NCBI GenBank assembly: GCA_964468005.1
Contig: CAYXUT010000025.1
Span: 1-22,914, forward strand
Direction of reading: 5' to 3'
DNA from: TMED8 sp964468005
Lineage (GTDB): Bacteria; Pseudomonadota; Alphaproteobacteria; Rhodospirillales; Casp-alpha2
Length of the DNA stretch: 22,914 bases
The position numbers were made by a program, and so were the translations under genes. Under the pieces are notes generated by a model. That model saw only the letters and a list, made by a program, of their open reading frames with translations, made no database searches and had not been told where the DNA came from. Shown in pieces: positions 6,824 through 14,938 of this stretch (positions within the stretch are counted from its first letter, which is position 1; each line of letters begins with the position of its first letter).

Positions 6824-8437
6824 CTAACGCCCGAACTCCCGATCTTTGAGTTTACGGCGTTGGATCTTGCCGCTGATGGTTTTAGGGAGTTCGTCCACGA
6901 ATTCGATCTTACGCGGGTACTTGTAGGGCGCAGTGATGCGCTTGGAGAATTCCTGTAACTCAGTGACGAGTTCATCGCTTCCCTCGAAACCATCATTAAG
7001 AATGATGAAGGCCTTGACTACCTCGCCACGCACGAAGTGCGGGCTCGCCACCGCCGCGCATTCACGCACCGCCGCATGCTCCATCAGAGCATTCTCGACT
7101 TCCATCGGCCCGATGCGGTAACCGGCAGAATTGATAACATCATCGGCACGGCCCTCATAGAAGAGATAGCCGTCCGCATCCATGTGCGCTTCGTCGCCGG
7201 TGATGAACCATTCCTCGCCATCAATAGTGATGCGGCTCTCGGCTGTCTCCTCAGGCGCATGGAGGTATTCGAGCATGACCTGGGGATTGGGCAGTTTAAT
7301 CACCAGTCGTCCGGGGTCTCCAGCGTCGAGAAATTTATTGTCCTCGCCGATCACCGCTGCATCAACGCCGGGCATCGCTCGGCCCATAGCGCCTGGCTTC
7401 ACCGGCATGGCCGGATAGTTGAGGATGGTCATCAAGGTTTCGGTCTGGCCGTAGCCGTCGAGCAAAGGCCTGCCGCCAGTTATCTCACGCCATCGGGTCA
7501 CGATCCCCGGGTTAACCGACTCACCCGCAGAAACAGTTTGCCGGAGCGAGCTCAAGTCTCGGCCTGAGATGTTTTGCAAGATCAAGTGACGCAGCTCAGT
7601 CGCCGCAGCACAAAATACAGTCACCCTGTATCGCTCCAAAAGCTCCAGACGTGTCTCTGGGTCGAACGGGCCATCGTAAGTGAACGCCGCTGCGCCACAA
7701 CTCCAAGGTCCGAACAACACACTGGTGCCCGACTTACTCCAACCCGTATCGGCACTACACCAAATCGTGTCGTCTTCATGCAAGTCGAGCCAGTACCAAG
7801 CCGACACTCGCCAGGTGAATATGGCCCGGGATGCATGCAGGACACCCTTCGGTTTTCCAGTCGAGCCCGAGGTGTAATAGAGGATCGCCGGGTCTTCGGA
7901 CTTTATTTCGGGGGCGGCAAAGGTTTTTGGCTGATCGGCAAGAACATTATCGAAATCGATCCAATCATTTCGCGCTCCACCGACCGACACACGCGCCTTG
8001 AAATGCCGCGTGGGGTCGAACTTCTGAGTGTTGTCATGGTTAGCGACCACGGCGGCCACACCGGCGTGATCGATGCGGTAATCGAGATCGGCCTCTGTCA
8101 ACATCGTGACACAGGGGATCGGAATGACGCCCATGCGAAGGCAACCCGTCACGACGATCTGCCAAGCCGGAATGCGTGGCAGCATGACGATCACTCGGTC
8201 ACCCTTGATGATACCGTTGGCGGCGAGAAGGTTAGCGAACTGGCAGCTCAGTCGAGAGATGTCTGCAAACGTATAATACTCTTCTTCACCGGCCTCGTTG
8301 CACCAAATAAGCGCAATTTTTTCACGGCAGCACGCCCAGTGATCGACGACATCAACGGCGAAGTTGAAGGCCTCCGGGACTTCCCAACGGAACGCCCGAC
8401 AAGCCGTCTCGTAGTCATGCATGGGGATGCGGAGCAT
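6824..8437 (-). CDS. acyl-CoA synthetase (AMP-forming), LvaE/medium-chain-like
   Basis: This ATP-dependent acid:CoA ligase of the ANL superfamily activates a carboxylic acid via an acyl-adenylate. Numbered from ATG 8437 (537 residues), the P-loop YTSGSTGKPKG is at 188-198, YGQTET at 329-334, the TGD of the A8 hinge at 413-415, followed by GRADDVINSAGYRIGP. The C-terminal catalytic Lys is K524 in the ISGKIQRRKL motif. A GTG at 8449 directly after the upstream stop and an ATG at 8422 are alternative starts. I prefer 8437 because AGGTG lies nine bases before it; the family N-terminus would also fit 8422. It is the last gene of the operon with the acyl-CoA dehydrogenase and phosphotransferase, which suggests a 4-hydroxy acid substrate. 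That substrate is inferred from context only. Confidence 0.88.
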   Translation of the reverse strand: MLRIPMHDYETACRAFRWEVPEAFNFAVDVVDHWACCREKIALIWCNEAGEEEYYTFADISRLSCQFANLLAANGIIKGDRVIVMLPRIPAWQIVVTGCLRMGVIPIPCVTMLTEADLDYRIDHAGVAAVVANHDNTQKFDPTRHFKARVSVGGARNDWIDFDNVLADQPKTFAAPEIKSEDPAILYYTSGSTGKPKGVLHASRAIFTWRVSAWYWLDLHEDDTIWCSADTGWSKSGTSVLFGPWSCGAAAFTYDGPFDPETRLELLERYRVTVFCAAATELRHLILQNISGRDLSSLRQTVSAGESVNPGIVTRWREITGGRPLLDGYGQTETLMTILNYPAMPVKPGAMGRAMPGVDAAVIGEDNKFLDAGDPGRLVIKLPNPQVMLEYLHAPEETAESRITIDGEEWFITGDEAHMDADGYLFYEGRADDVINSAGYRIGPMEVENALMEHAAVRECAAVASPHFVRGEVVKAFIILNDGFEGSDELVTELQEFSKRITAPYKYPRKIEFVDELPKTISGKIQRRKLKDREFGR

Positions 8438-8449
8438 GGTGGCGAACAC

Positions 8450-9628
8450 CTAGCGGTTCTTGAGAATGCGTCGAGCAATGGCCCAACGGTGCACTTCCGA
8501 CGGTCCGTCATAAATGCGAAATCCTCTGATCTCTCGAAACATCTGATTGACCATCGTATCCTCAGTCATGCCCAGCCCACCCAGTATCTGCACGCAGCGG
8601 TCGGTAACGCGGAACAGCGCTTCTGACACTGCAACCTTAGTCATTGATGATTCATGGCGCGCCTTTGAGCCTTCATCGAGTTCGCGCGCCGTCCACCAGG
8701 TCATCAGGCGGCTTTGCTGCAGGTCGATCTCGTTGTCGGCCAGCATGAACCCGACGCCCTCGTGCTCGCCCAAGGTCTTGCCGAAGGCCTTCCGGTTACG
8801 CGCGTACTCAGTAGCGATATCATGCGCGCGTGACGCGCCGCCAAGCCAACGCATGCAATGGGTCAGACGGGCAGGAGACAGGCGCACCTGGACATAACGA
8901 AAGGCCTCGCCGACCTCACCCAGGACACTGGCTGCCGGCACACGAAGATCATCAAAAACTACTTGGGCATGACCACCAGTAAAGCTAGAATCCATGGTCT
9001 CCTGGCTGCGCTCTATACAGATGCCATCAGCATCCATAGGAGCCAGAAACATGGTCGGACCGCTCTGCATTCCGTGGCCGTCAGGTACATGCGCCATGAT
9101 AATGGTGAATGCCGCACCGTTGGCTCCAGTGATAAACCATTTGCGTCCGTTGATGACGAAGTGGTTGCCATCCGGTACAGCAGTCGTTTCCAACATGGTC
9201 GGGTCGGAGCCCGCGCCACTTGGCTCCGTCATGTTAAAACAAGAACGTGTCTCGCCGGAAGCTAGCGGCTTGAGATATGTTTCTTGTTGTTCCGGCGTCG
9301 CCACCTTGGCCAGCAGGTTCATGTTGCCCTCGTCCGGCGCGGCGCAATGCAGCGCTACCGGGCCTAAAGGTGAGTAGCCGGCAGCTTCAAAGACAATCGC
9401 CATGTCGGTATGGTTTAAGCCCATGCCGCCCCATTTCTCAGCCACATGCGGCGCGAATAGACCAGCTTCACGCGCTAGTTCGTTAAGTTCCAGACGCAGT
9501 TCATCAATCGGCCCATGTGTGGTAACGCGTGGGTCCTTCTCATAGGGGATGATCTTTTCAGTGACAAACGCTCGGGTACGGTCCGAGAGGCTTTGTTGTT
9601 CGTCGGTCAAATTAAAGTCAATCATCAT
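8450..9628 (-). CDS. acyl-CoA dehydrogenase family protein, ACAD10/11 and LvaC-like
   Basis: This FAD-dependent acyl-CoA dehydrogenase-fold protein has 392 residues. FAD/substrate motifs are clear: FNMTEPSGAGSD at 131-142 and GRKWFITGAN at 161-170. Near the C-terminus DGPSEVHR at 374-381 stands where classic short/medium-chain enzymes read YEGTxxIQR, so Asp replaces the usual catalytic Glu. A DGPxEVH signature is what I recall for the ACAD10/ACAD11 branch, whose human members carry a fused APH kinase domain. The gene next upstream here encodes exactly such a kinase. The expected role is conversion of a 4-phospho-acyl-CoA in 4-hydroxy acid breakdown, as for LvaC of the Pseudomonas levulinate pathway. 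The start ATG 9628 is a double Met preceded by GGGAACAG. It lies 27 bases after the kinase and abuts the synthetase. Confidence 0.86.
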   Translation of the reverse strand: MMIDFNLTDEQQSLSDRTRAFVTEKIIPYEKDPRVTTHGPIDELRLELNELAREAGLFAPHVAEKWGGMGLNHTDMAIVFEAAGYSPLGPVALHCAAPDEGNMNLLAKVATPEQQETYLKPLASGETRSCFNMTEPSGAGSDPTMLETTAVPDGNHFVINGRKWFITGANGAAFTIIMAHVPDGHGMQSGPTMFLAPMDADGICIERSQETMDSSFTGGHAQVVFDDLRVPAASVLGEVGEAFRYVQVRLSPARLTHCMRWLGGASRAHDIATEYARNRKAFGKTLGEHEGVGFMLADNEIDLQQSRLMTWWTARELDEGSKARHESSMTKVAVSEALFRVTDRCVQILGGLGMTEDTMVNQMFREIRGFRIYDGPSEVHRWAIARRILKNR

Positions 9629-9655
9629 CTGTTCCCTTTTACTGACGGGCGTTTT

Positions 9656-10747
9656 CTAAAAGCAGCGGCCATGCGCCACTTCAACTCCAAATTCCAAAAT
9701 CCCATCAGCAACATGGCCGAAAGGCTCGAAGCGCGGATCGTCGGTACCGCCCGACGTGAACCGCCGGTAAAGCTGCCTGAAGACACTAGCCGTTCGGATC
9801 ATGGCCAGGACGCGTCTGTAGCGTATGTCCGATAGATCTCGACCGGTCTTGTACGCATAGATCTCCGCCGCCTGTTCGCGCGACGGAAAGCCGTGGCTCG
9901 TGGTCGGCATCTGAATCATATCGATCATGGCCTGTGGGTCGCACGGCTCCGTCCAATAGCTCAGAACCACCGCCAAGTCGTACATCGGATCGCCTCGCGT
10001 TCCCATGTCCCAATCGATCATAGCCACCGGTTGTAGTGTTTCCTCATCGAAGATCAGATTATCGAGCTTGAAATCGTTGTGCAGAAATACCGTATCGGCT
10101 TCTGGCACGGTCTCGGTGGAAAGCCAACCCAACAACTCACTCAAAGCCGTCGGCGTCTCGCCTTCCCAAGCCAACTCGGCTCGATGGCCCCAGCCCTTGG
10201 CGGTGCGCTCCAGAAAACCTTCGGGTCGTCCCAGAGTGTCGAGACCAACATTAGCGGGATCGACGTTGTGCAGAGCCGCCAAGGTCTCCATGACGATACG
10301 GCCAAGATGCTGGCCGGCCAAGATGCCGTTCGTATCTTCCCAACCCATTAAGGAGGCCGGCATCTCTCCGCCTATTACAATACCGGCACGGTATTCCATA
10401 ATAAAAAACGGTGCGCCCAGAACCTCTGGATCGTCACAGAAGTGTAGACATTTCGGGATCAGGGGCAAAACCTGCGAAAGCCCGGTGATAATACGACTTT
10501 CGCGCGCCATATCGTTTCCGCCAGGCGGGATCGGCCCAAGCGGCGGGCGGCGCAAAACCACGTCTTGACCGTCTATGGAGAGCCGGTAGTTAAGGTTCCC
10601 AAAACCGGCGGCGAACTGGCGGGGGGGCGGATCAAGATCAAGAGTGATGAGATAACCCGCAAGATGTTCGCGCAATCGATCCCAATCTTGTGGAATTTCT
10701 CCGGCACCGTTCAGATAAGTCCGATCTTGATCTTCGGAATTTTCCAT
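9656..10747 (-). CDS. APH-fold phosphotransferase, LvaA / ACAD10-11 kinase-like
   Basis: This aminoglycoside-phosphotransferase-fold kinase has 363 residues from ATG 10747. The catalytic HNDFKLDN is at 223-230 (D225 catalytic base, N230 Mg ligand) and the DFG-equivalent IDWD is at 244-247. The N-terminal region keeps the GFGNLNYRL nucleotide loop and VVLRRPPLGP, containing the ATP-binding Lys-equivalent region typical of the acyl-CoA-dehydrogenase-associated APH group. An upstream TTG at 10792 would add 15 residues; I chose 10747 because GGGAGA sits seven bases before it. Being first in an operon with an ACAD10/11-like dehydrogenase and an acyl-CoA synthetase argues against antibiotic resistance. 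It favours phosphorylation of the 4-hydroxyl of a hydroxyacyl-CoA, as described for LvaA. No LvaB-like small partner is encoded nearby. Confidence 0.85.
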   Translation of the reverse strand: MENSEDQDRTYLNGAGEIPQDWDRLREHLAGYLITLDLDPPPRQFAAGFGNLNYRLSIDGQDVVLRRPPLGPIPPGGNDMARESRIITGLSQVLPLIPKCLHFCDDPEVLGAPFFIMEYRAGIVIGGEMPASLMGWEDTNGILAGQHLGRIVMETLAALHNVDPANVGLDTLGRPEGFLERTAKGWGHRAELAWEGETPTALSELLGWLSTETVPEADTVFLHNDFKLDNLIFDEETLQPVAMIDWDMGTRGDPMYDLAVVLSYWTEPCDPQAMIDMIQMPTTSHGFPSREQAAEIYAYKTGRDLSDIRYRRVLAMIRTASVFRQLYRRFTSGGTDDPRFEPFGHVADGILEFGVEVAHGRCF

Positions 10748-10787
10748 GCGGCATTCTCCCTGCGCAGAACGGGGATTACCAGCATAG

Positions 10788-10801
10788 ATCAAAGCTTTGA
10801 T
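10788..10801. promoter_or_regulatory. 14-bp perfect palindrome, candidate operator
   Basis: ATCAAAGCTTTGAT is a perfect 14-base palindrome lying about 40 bases upstream of the phosphotransferase ATG, between it and the divergent transporter gene. Its half-site ATCAAA/TTTGAT also occurs in the palindrome at 10860-10881. Position and repetition suggest binding by a dimeric regulator; no regulator gene lies next to it. Confidence 0.4.
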
Positions 10802-10859
10802 GGTATTTCGTGATGCTTAACGGAACTAGTCCAGATCCGTATTTTATTCTTTGCCAGGT

Positions 10860-10881
10860 GTTTGATAAGTCTCTATCAAAC
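10860..10881. promoter_or_regulatory. 8+6+8 inverted repeat, candidate operator
   Basis: GTTTGATA, six bases (AGTCTC), then TATCAAAC form a perfect 8-bp inverted repeat in the 205-base region between the divergent phosphotransferase operon and the EamA gene. The size fits a TetR- or GntR-type dimer site. The TTGAT/ATCAA ends recall an FNR box, but the spacer is eight bases rather than four. Confidence 0.45.
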
Positions 10882-10952
10882 GTAGGGGCGTCATCCCGCA
10901 CGGAGCTTAAAAAAACCTAAGAAACAACTTTACGTGGAAACCGAGAAAATCC

Positions 10953-11816
10953 ATGGAGATTAAAGTCACAATTCTGGTTTTGCTATCAGCTGCCCTGCAT
11001 CCACTGTGGAATGCCATGATCAAGCGAGACCCGCAACCGGAAGGTGCCTGGGTTGGAGTTAGCGCTATACTGCTGATCTTTTCTGGCGCCCATTCGATGA
11101 TCGCCGGACACGATCTCCTCGGCGTAACCAAAATCTGGCACCTTGTAGCTATTACGGGGCTGGCAAAGCTGATCTACACGGTATCCCTTGTAACGATGCT
11201 GCGGCGGGGTGACCTTTCCGCCTACTACCCGATTGCGCGCTCCTCGCCGGTATTCATCGTCCTGGTAAGCGCGCTGTTTTTAGGTGCGCTTTATACGCCC
11301 TTGGTGCTTGCCGGGATCGGCATGGTGGTAGTCGGGGCATTCTGGCTGCAATACAAACGCGGAGTAAGCATGCTAGACAATCCGGTAACCTTGATGTTTG
11401 CTTTGGTGGCGATGGCAGGAACCGCCATCAACTCCATCGCCGATTCCCTTGCCGTACAGGTGGTGGCGCCACCGGTGATTTTTTTCTGGACCTTCATCAT
11501 CGCTTTCCCGGGGTTTTTTCTGACCTTCGCCTTATTCGGTGTTCAGAAGGTGAGCGTACGCAGCTTGTTCCCATGGGTCAGGAACCCAATGCCTTACGTC
11601 AAGATCGGAGTGTTATGCTATTGCTCTTATCTCCTAATTCTGTTTGCTTACCAGGATGGGGGCGAGGTCGCGGCGGTGAATGCCGTGCGCCAAGCGTCGA
11701 TACCATTCTCGGTACTTCTTGGGGGCATGTGGCTGAAGGAGGCGTACATGGGGCAGCGTATCCTGGCCTCGCTTCTGCTCGCTGCCGGTATCATTGCCAT
11801 AGTGCTTGTCCGCTAA
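10953..11816 (+). CDS. EamA/DMT family transporter
   Basis: This inner-membrane permease of the drug/metabolite transporter superfamily has 287 residues with about ten hydrophobic segments covering nearly the whole length, in the two-EamA-repeat layout. Recognisable elements are LYTVSLVTMLRRGDLSAYYP in repeat one, with the conserved Arg/Ser-Pro-rich turn after it, and AAVNAVRQASIPFSVLLGG followed by WLKE at the end of repeat two. The substrate cannot be read from the sequence. It is transcribed away from the phosphotransferase/dehydrogenase/synthetase operon across a shared intergenic region with two palindromes, so a linked substrate or efflux role is possible but unproven. The ATG at 10953 has only a weak purine-rich site before it. 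Confidence 0.85.
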   Translation: MEIKVTILVLLSAALHPLWNAMIKRDPQPEGAWVGVSAILLIFSGAHSMIAGHDLLGVTKIWHLVAITGLAKLIYTVSLVTMLRRGDLSAYYPIARSSPVFIVLVSALFLGALYTPLVLAGIGMVVVGAFWLQYKRGVSMLDNPVTLMFALVAMAGTAINSIADSLAVQVVAPPVIFFWTFIIAFPGFFLTFALFGVQKVSVRSLFPWVRNPMPYVKIGVLCYCSYLLILFAYQDGGEVAAVNAVRQASIPFSVLLGGMWLKEAYMGQRILASLLLAAGIIAIVLVR

Positions 11817-12129
11817 ATTTGGCCCGTTTATCAACGTCCGCTTCTGGCTATTAACGGACCTTTTGAGGGCTATTGATTTAGATCTGCGTAACCAGGGTAT
11901 TGTGGGACCCCTTTTGGCAAGCTTAATCGTAAAAATTCTCGCCATATAGCAAATAATAATGTCTTTTACGATTGGCTCTGAGCTGAAGACTGCCCGGGGA
12001 AGGATCGGATTGACTTAAAGGTACTGCCCCCTAGATCATATCTTGGTACGTTAAGGTATTGGGCCGCTTGACGTAATTCATCTGACAGGCGCATACCTTA
12101 GTCTACCAATCTGAACCGGACATGGTCCC
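11817..12129. other. intergenic region without recognisable gene; 10-bp inverted repeat
   Basis: I find no coding signal here. The one clear structure is a 10-bp inverted repeat: AATCGTAAAA at 11925-11934 and TTTTACGATT at 11964-11973, with 29 bases between. It could be a regulatory site or chance in AT-rich sequence. A weak GTCCG/CGGAC hairpin followed by CTTTT lies about 20 bases after the EamA stop and may help termination. Confidence 0.3.
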
Positions 12130-13377
12130 TTGAGTGACGACATTCCAAGCTCACCCCGCTTTCGACCCAATCCCAAGCGCCAACTGACCTTGGTGCTGCT
12201 AGCACTAGTCGGATTGGGGCTGGGATACGGTTTGGGCTTCGCCTTCAAACGTCCGCCGGCGCCTTTGCCTGTTCCCAATAAACAGGTTGTGCCCGCGCAG
12301 CCGGAACAGACATCCAGGAATATCGCTCAGCAACCAGCCACCAAACCGACCCGACCGGCCGAACAGGTGATACCGGCTCCCGTGTTGCCTGATACTGTCG
12401 GTGGTGATGCATCGGCTAAACCTCGGGCGTACGAGGAGGCGTTACCGAAAGAAATCATAGTCACCATGGTGCCGTTCGCACCTTCGAAACAACTTGCTCC
12501 AGAACCCGAAGCGAAGCCTAAGGCGCGTTTCGCACCATCTTCCGAACTCACCAAGACAGAACCGGTCCCGAAGATAGCTGTCACACCGCCCATCCAAACA
12601 ACAACACCAAAATCTAAGTCATCAACGCCGGCATGGCGAAAACATGCCGTTATAGTCAAGGCAGATGGGCGGCCCAGTATCGCCATCGTCATCGACGACC
12701 TTGGCATTGACCGAAGCCGCTCGCGCCGCATCATGGCGCTGCCTAGCCCCTTGAGCCTATCGTTCTTGGCCTACGCCAAGGAACTCGACCGACAAGCCGG
12801 GGCAGGGCGCGAGGCGGGCCACGAGATCTGGCTACACGTGCCGATGGAGCCAAGGTCGGCGAGCGTCGATCCCGGGCCTAACGTGCTGCTGACTGGGCTA
12901 CCTAAGGAGGAGCTGTTGGCCAAGCTGAGATGGAACCTGGACCAGCTCTCGAATTACGTCGGTATCAACAACCACATGGGCAGTCGCTTCACCGCCGACG
13001 AAAGAGGCATGCGCGCAATCATGGGCGAACTCAAACACCGAGGTTTAGCGTTCCTCGATTCTGTCACATCGCCCAGATCAGCAGGCCACCAAGCGGCCAG
13101 AGAAACCGGTGTGCCGTTCACACTACGCAACGTCTTTCTCGACCATGAGAACGATCTTGTGGCGATCAACCTCCAACTCGAGCGCGTCGAGCAATTGGCC
13201 AAACGCCAGGGCCACGCCATCGCCATCGGTCACCCACGTGAAGCAACACTGCAAGCCCTCGAGCCCTGGCTCAAAACTCTCGACGCCAAGGGCTTTCAAT
13301 TGGTGCCGGCCTCGATGTTCTTGCGCCTGGCGCAAAGCCAGACTGTAAAATCCAACGAGGCTAGTGCAACACCCTAA
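12130..13377 (+). CDS. divergent polysaccharide deacetylase family protein (YibQ/DUF610-like)
   Basis: This predicted membrane-anchored envelope protein has 415 residues. Residues 19-38 form a single hydrophobic anchor, 41-170 a Pro/Ala/Thr/Lys-rich linker, and 180-400 a NodB-like barrel of the divergent polysaccharide deacetylase family. Seen motifs are IAIVIDDLGIDRS with D189-D190, HEIWLHVPMEP, GINNHMGSRFT, FLDSVTS and a late GHPREATLQALEPW. Many members are thought to act near the cell wall, but their activity is not established. The start is TTG at 12130, the only start codon after the in-frame stop at 12112. This gene is often near envC/ctpA; here it is alone and converges on trpE, with overlapping stops. 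Confidence 0.85.
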   Translation: MSDDIPSSPRFRPNPKRQLTLVLLALVGLGLGYGLGFAFKRPPAPLPVPNKQVVPAQPEQTSRNIAQQPATKPTRPAEQVIPAPVLPDTVGGDASAKPRAYEEALPKEIIVTMVPFAPSKQLAPEPEAKPKARFAPSSELTKTEPVPKIAVTPPIQTTTPKSKSSTPAWRKHAVIVKADGRPSIAIVIDDLGIDRSRSRRIMALPSPLSLSFLAYAKELDRQAGAGREAGHEIWLHVPMEPRSASVDPGPNVLLTGLPKEELLAKLRWNLDQLSNYVGINNHMGSRFTADERGMRAIMGELKHRGLAFLDSVTSPRSAGHQAARETGVPFTLRNVFLDHENDLVAINLQLERVEQLAKRQGHAIAIGHPREATLQALEPWLKTLDAKGFQLVPASMFLRLAQSQTVKSNEASATP

Positions 13378-14909
13378 AGTGACTGATCGTTCGACCCGGC
13401 GAAACGCGACGCCTCCTCAACGGCGCGCACCAAGGCCTTGGCCTTGTTGACCGTCTCGACGTACTCGGCATTGGGTTCGCTATCGGCAACAACGCCGGCG
13501 CCGGCCTGGATATAGATCGCCTTGTCCTTGATGATGGCAGTCCTAAGCGCGATGCAGGTATCCATGTCGCCATTAGCGCCGAAATAACCGATGCATCCGG
13601 AATAGACACCACGCCTTTCGGGTTCCAGTTCGTCGATGATCTCCATGGCACGAACCTTGGGCGCACCAGAAACCGTGCCAGCGGGAAAGCCACCCATCAA
13701 GGCATCAATCTCATCGAAGTTGTTAGTATCCAGGTCGCCCTCAACGTTCGACGCTATATGCATGACATGCGAGTAGTACTCGATGGAGAACTGCTCAGTA
13801 GGCCTTACGCTGCCGACCTTGGCAACGCGCCCGACATCGTTTCGCCCAAGATCAAGCAGCATCAAGTGCTCGGCCCGTTCCTTTGGATCATTGAGTAACT
13901 CTTCGGCCAAGGCCGCATCTTTGGCCGGTGTCTCGCCGCGTCGGCGCGTTCCAGCCAAGGGACGCAGCGTGACCCGCCCGTCGCGCACTCGGACCAAGAT
14001 CTCCGGGCTCGAGCCGACCACCTGGAAGCCACCGAAATCGAGATAGAATAAAAATGGTGAGGGATTGAGACGGCGAAGAGAACGGTAAAACGAAAAGGGC
14101 GCAAGATCGAAAGGCATGCGAAAACGCTGCGAGGGGACGATCTGGAAGGCGTCGCCAGCAAGGATATACTCCTTGGCGCGGCGCACCATATCCTTGAAGT
14201 AATCTTCGCTCATGTTAGAGGTGACGTCTTCCTCGCTAATGGGCACCGCGCTTTGCTGTCCATGCGCCAAACTCAGCGGGGCCTCCATGTCTCTGATCAC
14301 CGCGCCGACCCTTTGTTCGGCGGCGGCGTAGGCGGCTTCAGTGCTAACGCTGCCATCTGGCCAGACCGGCGTCAGCACTGTCACGGTGTCTTCCAACGCA
14401 TCAAAGATCGCCATCACGGTGGGACGGATGAAGACGCTGTCCGGCAAACCTAATACATCGGGGTTATCATCCGGCAGGCGCTCGACCAGGCGCACCATGT
14501 CGTAAGCCATGTAGCCGACGAGGCCTGCAGCCATCGGCGGCAGATTGTCCGGGATCTCGATATGGCTTTCGGCGATCAGCGCGCGCAACGACTTCATGGT
14601 ACCGGCCTCAGCACCGACGGGACAGGGCACAAAGGCATCGGTATCAGTCACCGCGTTTCGGTTGATTTCAGCGCGGTCGCCAAAGCCGCGCCAGATCACG
14701 TCCGGCCTAAGGCCGATGATCGAGTAGCGGCCGCGGATGGCGCCGCCCTCGACTGATTCGAGAAGGAAACTATAAGGCAAGTCCTGCGCCAGCTTGAGCA
14801 TGGCCGAGACAGGCGTCTCAAGATCGGCAACCAGCTTAGCACCGACCACTTGTGCACGCCCAGCATCGAAAACTTCGCTGAATTCGCCGATTTCGGGGAA
14901 AGTCTTCAT
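13374..14909 (-). CDS. trpE: anthranilate synthase component I
   Basis: TrpE converts chorismate plus ammonia (from TrpG) to anthranilate, the first committed step of tryptophan synthesis. The 511-residue length is normal. The N-terminal feedback-site region has LLESVEGG and GRYSIIG. The chorismate-binding domain shows GDAFQIVPSQRF, GSSPEILVRV, RPLAGTRRRG, LLDLGRNDVGRVAK, and GTVSGAPKVRAMEIIDELEP (about 411-430), plus the C-terminal QAGAGVVADSEPNAEY. ATG 14909 follows a G-rich stretch and lies 29 bases after ppiD, so the two are co-transcribed. No trpG, trpD or trpC follows: the next gene is convergent. This departs from the usual trpE-trpG-trpD-trpC run in this class. No leader peptide or attenuator fits in the short gap. 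Confidence 0.95.
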   Translation of the reverse strand: MKTFPEIGEFSEVFDAGRAQVVGAKLVADLETPVSAMLKLAQDLPYSFLLESVEGGAIRGRYSIIGLRPDVIWRGFGDRAEINRNAVTDTDAFVPCPVGAEAGTMKSLRALIAESHIEIPDNLPPMAAGLVGYMAYDMVRLVERLPDDNPDVLGLPDSVFIRPTVMAIFDALEDTVTVLTPVWPDGSVSTEAAYAAAEQRVGAVIRDMEAPLSLAHGQQSAVPISEEDVTSNMSEDYFKDMVRRAKEYILAGDAFQIVPSQRFRMPFDLAPFSFYRSLRRLNPSPFLFYLDFGGFQVVGSSPEILVRVRDGRVTLRPLAGTRRRGETPAKDAALAEELLNDPKERAEHLMLLDLGRNDVGRVAKVGSVRPTEQFSIEYYSHVMHIASNVEGDLDTNNFDEIDALMGGFPAGTVSGAPKVRAMEIIDELEPERRGVYSGCIGYFGANGDMDTCIALRTAIIKDKAIYIQAGAGVVADSEPNAEYVETVNKAKALVRAVEEASRFAGSNDQSL

Positions 14910-14938
14910 GCGCGCCCCCCCTGAATTCTGGCCTAAGG

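Noticed and set aside
7574..8626. 350-codon plus-strand open frame
   Set aside because: It lies antisense to the acyl-CoA synthetase and the end of the dehydrogenase, both with full sets of catalytic motifs. Its translation has no recognisable domain and looks like a shadow frame.
9656..10747. Aminoglycoside resistance gene
   Set aside because: The APH fold is shared, but the operon partners (acyl-CoA dehydrogenase and synthetase) and the associated sequence type indicate acyl-CoA metabolism.
10860..10881. FNR/CRP-like box
   Set aside because: TTGAT and ATCAA half-sites are present, but the spacer is eight bases instead of the four required by FNR.
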